From Thiovibrio sp964588325 (GTDB lineage: Bacteria; Desulfobacterota; Desulfobulbia; Desulfobulbales; Desulfurivibrionaceae), in assembly GCA_964588325.1 (NCBI GenBank), contig CAZPOR010000007.1:135388-199387 (forward strand): a stretch of DNA of 64,000 nucleotides. The letters run 5' to 3'. The translations under genes were made by a program, and so were the position numbers. The notes beneath the pieces are model-generated. The model was not told the origin of the DNA, searched no databases, and was given only the letters and a program-made list of their open reading frames with translations. Of the stretch, positions 59,774 to 64,000 are shown in pieces. How positions within the stretch are numbered: position 1 is the first letter of the stretch; every line of letters starts with the position of its first letter.

Positions 59774-61918
59774 ATGCCTTCCCTGATCACCCTGCAAGGC
59801 ATCGATGAAACCTTGGCCAACCTGGAGTTGAAGCAAGGAACCCTCAAGGCTGAACTGGCCAGGGTTATCCGGTCGTATTTCGTTGACGATCATTCCGTGC
59901 AGTCCATCACCAGCATCCCCACCGACGATATCGTCCACAAAATCTGGGGGCCGTGCCAGGCCGAAGAGCTCAAGGCCAAAAAGAAAAACTTCAGCTCCCT
60001 CAAGTCCGCCCTCAACAAATCCCTCAAGGATCTCGACAAGGCAGGGAAAAATCAGGCCGGCATCATCCTGGGAAGGGACAACGTCTTTATTGTCTCCGAA
60101 GAGCGCAAGGATGACTTGCTCAAGCAGATGGGGCTTTCACCAAACTCCCCCCATCTGCTCCACGACATGTTCACGGCCTTTAAAAAATTTTTTTCCGAGA
60201 ACATCAAGGACCACGACGCCCAGGAGATCAAGGATCTGCTGGCGGAATTTGAAGAAACTCAAAAAAAAATACGCGAGCTATCCGGCCTCGCCCCGGAGCC
60301 CCCCCTCGAACAAAAGACCATCGAGCCTGCAGAGCCGGAGGAAGCGTCTGCGGAAGATGAGGTTGCCGAAACCATTGAGCTTCTTGACGGAGATGAGCTC
60401 GAAGTCATTGAGGCAAGCGAAGAGATCGAGATTCTCGACGAGGACGAGACCGAGGTAGTCGAAGATTTCCCGGGGGAAGATCGTGTGGAGGAGGTGGAGA
60501 TCCTCGACGAGGATGGACTGGAGGAGATGCTTGAGGAAGCCATCCCGGAAGCCGGGGGGCTGGACGAGGAAGAAGGCGGACCGGCAGGGGAAGCCCTTGC
60601 CGAAGAGGTGGAACTCCTTGACGAAGACGAGATCGAAGAGCTTGCGGACCAGGATCTTGCGGAAACCGGATTCCTTGAGGAGGAGGTAGAGATCCTCGAC
60701 GAGGATGGACTGGAAGAGGTGCTTGAGGAAGCCATCCCGGAAGCCGGGGGGCTGGACGAGGAAGAAGGCGGACCNNNNNNNNNNNNNNNNNNNNNNNNNN
60801 NNNNNNNNNNNNNNNNNNNNNNNNNNNNNNNNNNNNNNNNNNNNNNNNNNNNNNNNNNNNNNNNNNNNNNNNNNCTCCTTGACGAAGACGAGATCGAAGA
60901 GCTTGCGGACCAGGATCTTGCGGAAACCGAATTCCTTGAGGAGGAGGTGGAGATCCTCGACGAGGAAGAGCTTGAAGAGATTGAACAATCAACTGAACCC
61001 AGGGAGGGAAAGCCCCATCAGCCCACTCCCCTGGAGGTGCTCTCGAAATACATCGAAGCGGATGAAGCGGTGAACCAGCAGGATTTGCTCAGGGAAACCC
61101 AGGAGGAATTTATCAACCAGATCCTGGAACGGTTCATGCCGAAATTCATCAAGATCCCGGCTGGCATCTATCTGGCCGGTAGCGCCAGCCCCAAAGGACT
61201 GGAACACCCTCTGCGCAAGGTCATGCTCCAGGAGTTCTATCTTGGCCAAGCGCCCGTGACCAACGACCTGTTCGACATGTTTGTCCGGGAAACAGGCTAT
61301 GCCACCGATGCGGAGGAAGCGGGCTACGGGATTGTCTTCGAGGGCCGCTGCACCAACAGGAAAGACCCGGAAACCGGCAGGGAAATCTTCAGCCTGACCC
61401 GGGGAACCCTGGCCCGCCATGTAAGCGGGGCCTCCTGGCGCCATCCGGCCGGGCCTGGCAGCACCCTGGAAGGAAGACACAACCACCCGGTGGTGCAGGT
61501 CAGCCACAATGACGCCATGGCTTTTGCCGCCTGGGCGGGAAAACGATTGCCCACGGAAGAGGAATGGGAAGCCGCGGCCCGCGGCGCCAGCGGCCAGCCC
61601 TTTCCCTGGGGCGACACCTGGCTGGCCGATCGTGGCAATTTCGAAGCCGCCTGTCTCGGCGGCACAAGCCCGGTCGAGCATTTCGGGCGCAAGGGCATGA
61701 GCCCCTACGGCATCTATGATCTGCTGGGCAATGTTGCCGAATGGACTTCCACCGTCCATGCCGGGCAGGCAGATTCCCCGGAGGGGCGAGCAACGGAAAA
61801 AATATACATCCTCAAGGGCGGTTCCTGGATAACCGGCAGCATCGTGACCGCGGCCTGGCGCCAGATCGAACGGGGGAATTACTGGGCAAACACCATCGGC
61901 TTCCGGTGCGCTGTATAA
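59774..61918 (+). CDS. FGE/SUMF1-domain protein with acidic tandem repeats (assembly gap inside)
   Basis: A protein of about 714 residues as assembled (100 N included). N-terminal 170 residues are helical (LITLQGIDETLANLELKQG ... VFIVSEERKDDLL). Residues about 170-415 are very acidic, with a 64-residue repeat (VEILDEDGLEE ... ELLDEDEIEELADQDLAE). From about 455 an FGE-sulfatase (SUMF1-like) domain follows: KFIKIPAGIYLAGSA, PVTNDLFDMFVRETGY, HPVVQVSHNDAMAFAAWAG, LPTEEEWEAAARGASG, GNVAEWTS and TIGFRCAV. Such domains modify or bind other proteins; the FGE active-site Cys pair is not evident. ATG 59774 has GGAG upstream. Confidence 0.82.
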   Translation: MPSLITLQGIDETLANLELKQGTLKAELARVIRSYFVDDHSVQSITSIPTDDIVHKIWGPCQAEELKAKKKNFSSLKSALNKSLKDLDKAGKNQAGIILGRDNVFIVSEERKDDLLKQMGLSPNSPHLLHDMFTAFKKFFSENIKDHDAQEIKDLLAEFEETQKKIRELSGLAPEPPLEQKTIEPAEPEEASAEDEVAETIELLDGDELEVIEASEEIEILDEDETEVVEDFPGEDRVEEVEILDEDGLEEMLEEAIPEAGGLDEEEGGPAGEALAEEVELLDEDEIEELADQDLAETGFLEEEVEILDEDGLEEVLEEAIPEAGGLDEEEGGXXXXXXXXXXXXXXXXXXXXXXXXXXXXXXXXXXLLDEDEIEELADQDLAETEFLEEEVEILDEEELEEIEQSTEPREGKPHQPTPLEVLSKYIEADEAVNQQDLLRETQEEFINQILERFMPKFIKIPAGIYLAGSASPKGLEHPLRKVMLQEFYLGQAPVTNDLFDMFVRETGYATDAEEAGYGIVFEGRCTNRKDPETGREIFSLTRGTLARHVSGASWRHPAGPGSTLEGRHNHPVVQVSHNDAMAFAAWAGKRLPTEEEWEAAARGASGQPFPWGDTWLADRGNFEAACLGGTSPVEHFGRKGMSPYGIYDLLGNVAEWTSTVHAGQADSPEGRATEKIYILKGGSWITGSIVTAAWRQIERGNYWANTIGFRCAV
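60491..60774 (+). repeat. Tandem 192-bp coding repeats ahead of the N-gap
   Basis: Unit 1 starts at 60491 (GAGGTGGAGATCCTCGACGA), unit 2 at 60683 with the same sequence apart from a few substitutions. Period 192 bases (64 codons). A partial unit resumes after the gap at 60875. Confidence 0.9.
60775..60874. other. Assembly gap (100 N) inside the repeat array
   Basis: Exactly 100 N, a conventional gap size. Aligning the flanks to the repeat unit gives 31 missing bases plus any multiple of 192; both 31 and 100 leave remainder 1 when divided by 3, so the frame carries through and the domain after the gap stays in frame. Confidence 0.95.
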
Positions 61919-61924
61919 TAAAGA

Positions 61925-62022
61925 AGGAGCAAGGTCCAAGGCGAAAGGTTAAAGGTCCGAAGAAGAGGTGATGCTTTTTCCTTTCGCCTTTAACCTTTGG
62001 CCTTTAGCCTTTCACCTTTCAC
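61925..62022. repeat. Imperfect inverted A/C-rich repeat after the FGE-like gene
   Basis: AAGGCGAAAGGTTAAAGGT on one side and CCTTTCGCCTTTAACC with further ACCTTTRGCCTTT units on the other. It might fold as a terminator between two convergent genes and is built of short heptamer-like units. Confidence 0.5.
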
Positions 62023-63091
62023 CTAATATTTCATCAATCAGTTCCTCACTCACCGCATCGGTGATGACAACCTTGCCGATCTCGGTGGGCAACACGAAAA
62101 ATGGCCGCCCGCCCACGGTTTTCTTGTCTGTTTTCAGGAACCCCTTGATATGGTGCCGGGAAAATTCAGCCGGAATTTCCGTTGGCAGACCATAGTCAGC
62201 GATGAGTTTGCACACTGCATCAGCCTGATCCCGGGGAAAAAGACCCTTGCCCACGGCCAGACGGCAGGCAGCCACCATGCCCAACCCAACCGCCAGGCCA
62301 TGGGCCATGGCAAAGTTGGAAGCAGCCTCCACCGCATGCCCCAGGGTATGGCCGAAATTCAAGATGCGCCGCAGATCGGCCTCACGTTCATCCGCCGCCA
62401 CCACCGCCCCCTTGATCTCGCAACAGCGGGCGATCACCTCTTCAAGCGCGGGCAGATCCCTGGCCAGGATAGCCTGCCGCTGTTCAGCCAGGAAGCGAAA
62501 GAACCCTGCGTCATAGATCACGCCGTACTTGATCACCTCGGCCAATCCGTTCAGCAACTCGGCCGGCGGCAACGAAAGCAGAACACTGCTGTCGATGTAC
62601 ACGCAACGGGGCTGATAGAAAGCGCCCACCAGATTTTTGCCCTCCGGGATATCAACCCCGGTCTTGCCCCCCACCGAGCTGTCCACCTGGGCCAACAAGG
62701 TGGTGGGAATCTGGACAAAGGGGATGCCCCGCATGTAGATGGCGGCAAGAAATCCGGTGATATCCCCGGTTACGCCGCCCCCAAGAGCGATGAGCGCGTC
62801 TTTCCGGTCCACCCCCAGTTGGGCGAGCCTGCTGGACAGTTCGGCAACCGTGGCCAGATGCTTGCTTGCCTCGCCCCGGGGAAAGGTAATAAGTTCCGCG
62901 GAAACCCCTGCCGCAGCCAAAGAGTCCATGAGCCTGCCGCCCAGAATCCCGGCGACATGGGAATCCGCCACAACCACATACCGCTTGGCAATCCCGCGCT
63001 GCTTGAGATCCGCGCCGATTGAGGCGAGGATGCCGTTTTCGATCACGATATCGTAAGCCCTGTCGCCCAAGCCCACCCGAATTGTCCGCAT
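62012..63091 (-). CDS. aroB: 3-Dehydroquinate synthase
   Basis: A 359-residue NAD-dependent shikimate-pathway enzyme that cyclises DAHP. FPRGEASKHLATVAELSSRL, ALGGGVTGDITGFLAAIYMRG, QVDSSVGGKTGVDIPEGKNLVGAFYQP (zinc and substrate site) and LNFGHTLGHAVEA (zinc-binding His) are intact. The true start is ATG 63091 (MRTIRVGLGD) with GCGGGAGGAA upstream; the open frame further upstream only runs through a DNA repeat. It is a single gene here, convergent with the FGE-like gene. Confidence 0.95.
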   Translation of the reverse strand: MRTIRVGLGDRAYDIVIENGILASIGADLKQRGIAKRYVVVADSHVAGILGGRLMDSLAAAGVSAELITFPRGEASKHLATVAELSSRLAQLGVDRKDALIALGGGVTGDITGFLAAIYMRGIPFVQIPTTLLAQVDSSVGGKTGVDIPEGKNLVGAFYQPRCVYIDSSVLLSLPPAELLNGLAEVIKYGVIYDAGFFRFLAEQRQAILARDLPALEEVIARCCEIKGAVVAADEREADLRRILNFGHTLGHAVEAASNFAMAHGLAVGLGMVAACRLAVGKGLFPRDQADAVCKLIADYGLPTEIPAEFSRHHIKGFLKTDKKTVGGRPFFVLPTEIGKVVITDAVSEELIDEILGER

Positions 63092-63106
63092 TTCCTCCCG
63101 CCTTCC

Positions 63107-63189
63107 GGAGTCTCGACTCCGTCTTCGCTTACCTGGAGTCTCGACTCCGTCTTCGCTTACCTGGAGTCTCGACTCCGTCTCGCTTACCT
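63107..63189. repeat. Three 28-bp tandem repeats upstream of aroB
   Basis: Unit GGAGTCTCGACTCCGTCTTC + GCTTACCT occurs twice exactly (63107-63134 and 63135-63162) and once with one base missing (63163-63189). Each unit contains the small palindrome GGAGTCTCGACTCC. It lies in the 5' leader region of aroB. Confidence 0.9.
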
Positions 63190-63251
63190 GCATTTTCTCT
63201 CCGCAACAAACCGGAATACCCTATAAAAAATCACGCAAGATTGCAACCTTC

Positions 63252-63279
63252 TTGACAAGTCCGGCAAGATCACTAGACT
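63252..63279 (+). promoter_or_regulatory. Sigma70-like promoter of the winged-helix gene
   Basis: TTGACA (63252-63257), 16-base spacer, TAGACT. It lies 53 bases before the start codon of the next gene. Confidence 0.5.
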
Positions 63280-63331
63280 AAATACAGGAATGTTTCAGCA
63301 TACAACACCGAGTTACGGGAGGCACAACATC

Positions 63332-63802
63332 ATGGCAGCATCAAAAGACAAATCCGCGTTGACCGAAGCAGGGAAAAAGGTGGGAAAGGCCTTGGCCAGA
63401 TCGGGCCATACCATGGAAGAAACCGGCAACAAAATGAAGAAGGCTGCGAAAAAGATCGTTAAAAAAGCAGTGAAAAAGACGGAAAAAACAGTGGAGTCCG
63501 CCATCGGCAAGGTAAAAAAAGAAGTGAATGAACTCACCCACAAAAAAACCGCCTGCACACCATCGGAAAAATCCCCCCTGTTCAAGCCGGGCAAAGGCAT
63601 GACCGTGGAGGGCCACATCGGCTTCCTGGCCGGGGACATCTTTGAATACCTGAACGAAAACGGCACGACCACGGTGGACAAGATCGCCTGCGTCATGAAG
63701 AATCGGGGCAACGCCGCACTGCTTGGTGCGGCGCTGGGATGGCTGGCGCGTGAGGCCAAGATATCCTTTTCCAAGGACGGTTCAAAGGTCTCTGTTCTCT
63801 GA
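63332..63802 (+). CDS. Lys-rich protein with winged-helix domain (DUF2582-like)
   Basis: A 156-residue basic protein. The first 80 residues are a Lys/Ala-rich helix (MKKAAKKIVKKAVKKTEKTV) reminiscent of histone H1-like tails; the C-terminal 65 residues are a winged-helix domain (GHIGFLAGDIFEYLNENGTTTVDKIACVMK ... LGAALGWLAREAKISFSK) of the DUF2582 type. A nucleoid-associated or DNA-binding role is inferred. ATG 63332 has GGGAGG 11 bases upstream; an earlier ATG at 63290 is not favoured. Confidence 0.78.
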   Translation: MAASKDKSALTEAGKKVGKALARSGHTMEETGNKMKKAAKKIVKKAVKKTEKTVESAIGKVKKEVNELTHKKTACTPSEKSPLFKPGKGMTVEGHIGFLAGDIFEYLNENGTTTVDKIACVMKNRGNAALLGAALGWLAREAKISFSKDGSKVSVL

Positions 63803-63829
63803 GGTTCCCGCGAAGATGAGGGAATCGTA

Positions 63830-63918
63830 ACAACGGCCCTTCGACAGGCTCAGGGCGACCGGTAGTTTTGAAATCATTGATTTTTCCGTTCGCCCTGAGC
63901 CTGTCGAAGGGCCGTTGT
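63830..63918. repeat. Long inverted repeat with TTCGACAGGCTCAGGGCGA arms
   Basis: About 29-base perfect arms (ACAACGGCCCTTCGACAGGC plus TCAGGGCGA and its complement) around a 31-base loop. This CTTCGACAGGCTCAGGGC-type palindrome recurs in many environmental bacterial genomes. It closes the winged-helix gene and may also terminate transcription. From 63919 to the window end no gene is seen. Confidence 0.85.
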
Positions 63919-64000
63919 CCGAGTTTTGCAAGACCCTCAAGTATCCATCGGGATAGGGGACGGCCAGGAATCCTGACCGCTCCCCTCCCACACCACCCGG

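Noticed and set aside
63107..63189. CRISPR-like repeats
   Set aside because: The units are contiguous without spacers, so they are simple tandem repeats.
63092..63193. N-terminal extension of aroB
   Set aside because: The extra residues are encoded by the 28-bp DNA repeats and the family start with a strong ribosome site is at 63091.
63782..63991. 69-codon minus frame at the window end
   Set aside because: It lies in the long inverted repeat and has no coding features.

Overview
The window reads as a chromosomal scaffold piece (GC-rich, one run of 100 N at 60775-60874) from a dissimilatory sulfur-metabolising member of the Desulfobacterota, most likely the Desulfobulbales. The main evidence is a dsrA-dsrB-dsrD operon (48745-51578, minus strand) with intact siroheme and ferredoxin motifs. 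A CbiA/DsrN-type amidase, TPR and HEAT-repeat proteins and an orphan 2[4Fe-4S] ferredoxin lie close by. The order-level placement is inferred from gene content and was not tested by phylogeny.

Layout. 0-3 kb: sucrose-phosphate synthase overlapping a truncated sucrose synthase, a sucrose operon probably used for compatible-solute or storage metabolism. 3-15.6 kb: mostly single genes (beta-CASP nuclease, serA, diguanylate cyclase, dinB, methyltransferase, trpS, lipoprotein, aminotransferase, SprA-like HExxH protein) with a REP/palindrome island at 4.6-5.7 kb. 15.8-26.5 kb: gltA, thiE plus a zinc-ribbon gene, a minus-strand run motA-motB-rhomboid-hflK-hflC, tRNA-Leu(CAG), ribF and a chemotaxis receptor. 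26.7-31 kb: a PhnD-like binding protein and an FtrD (DUF2318)/FtsX/ABC ATPase operon resembling iron-uptake accessory operons, interrupted by a palindromic element. 31-42.4 kb: a long co-directional minus-strand run with alr, argS, a SPOR protein, an ArgA-like acetyltransferase, secA, argJ and an NtrC-type two-component system. 42.5-52 kb: ferredoxin, CbiA/DsrN-like amidase, the TPR-HEAT-TPR triad and dsrABD. 52-56.8 kb: DUF134 regulator, DIMCO protein, ACR3/SBF-type transporter and DUF302 protein, divergent from a CoA-disulfide-reductase/rhodanese fusion followed by a secreted phospholipase-D-like protein. 56.8-62 kb: the most unusual stretch, a topoisomerase-I-like protein that has lost its catalytic tyrosine, divergent from a formylglycine-generating-enzyme-like protein with a 64-residue acidic repeat array. 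62-64 kb: aroB, a winged-helix protein and a long inverted repeat.

The sulfur theme (dsr, DsrN-like amidase, ferredoxin, rhodanese-type disulfide/persulfide reductase) is the functional centre. Several sigma70-like promoters are readable, and those upstream of dsrA and the ferredoxin share an identical -35 neighbourhood. No CRISPR array, rRNA, prophage or complete insertion sequence was found.
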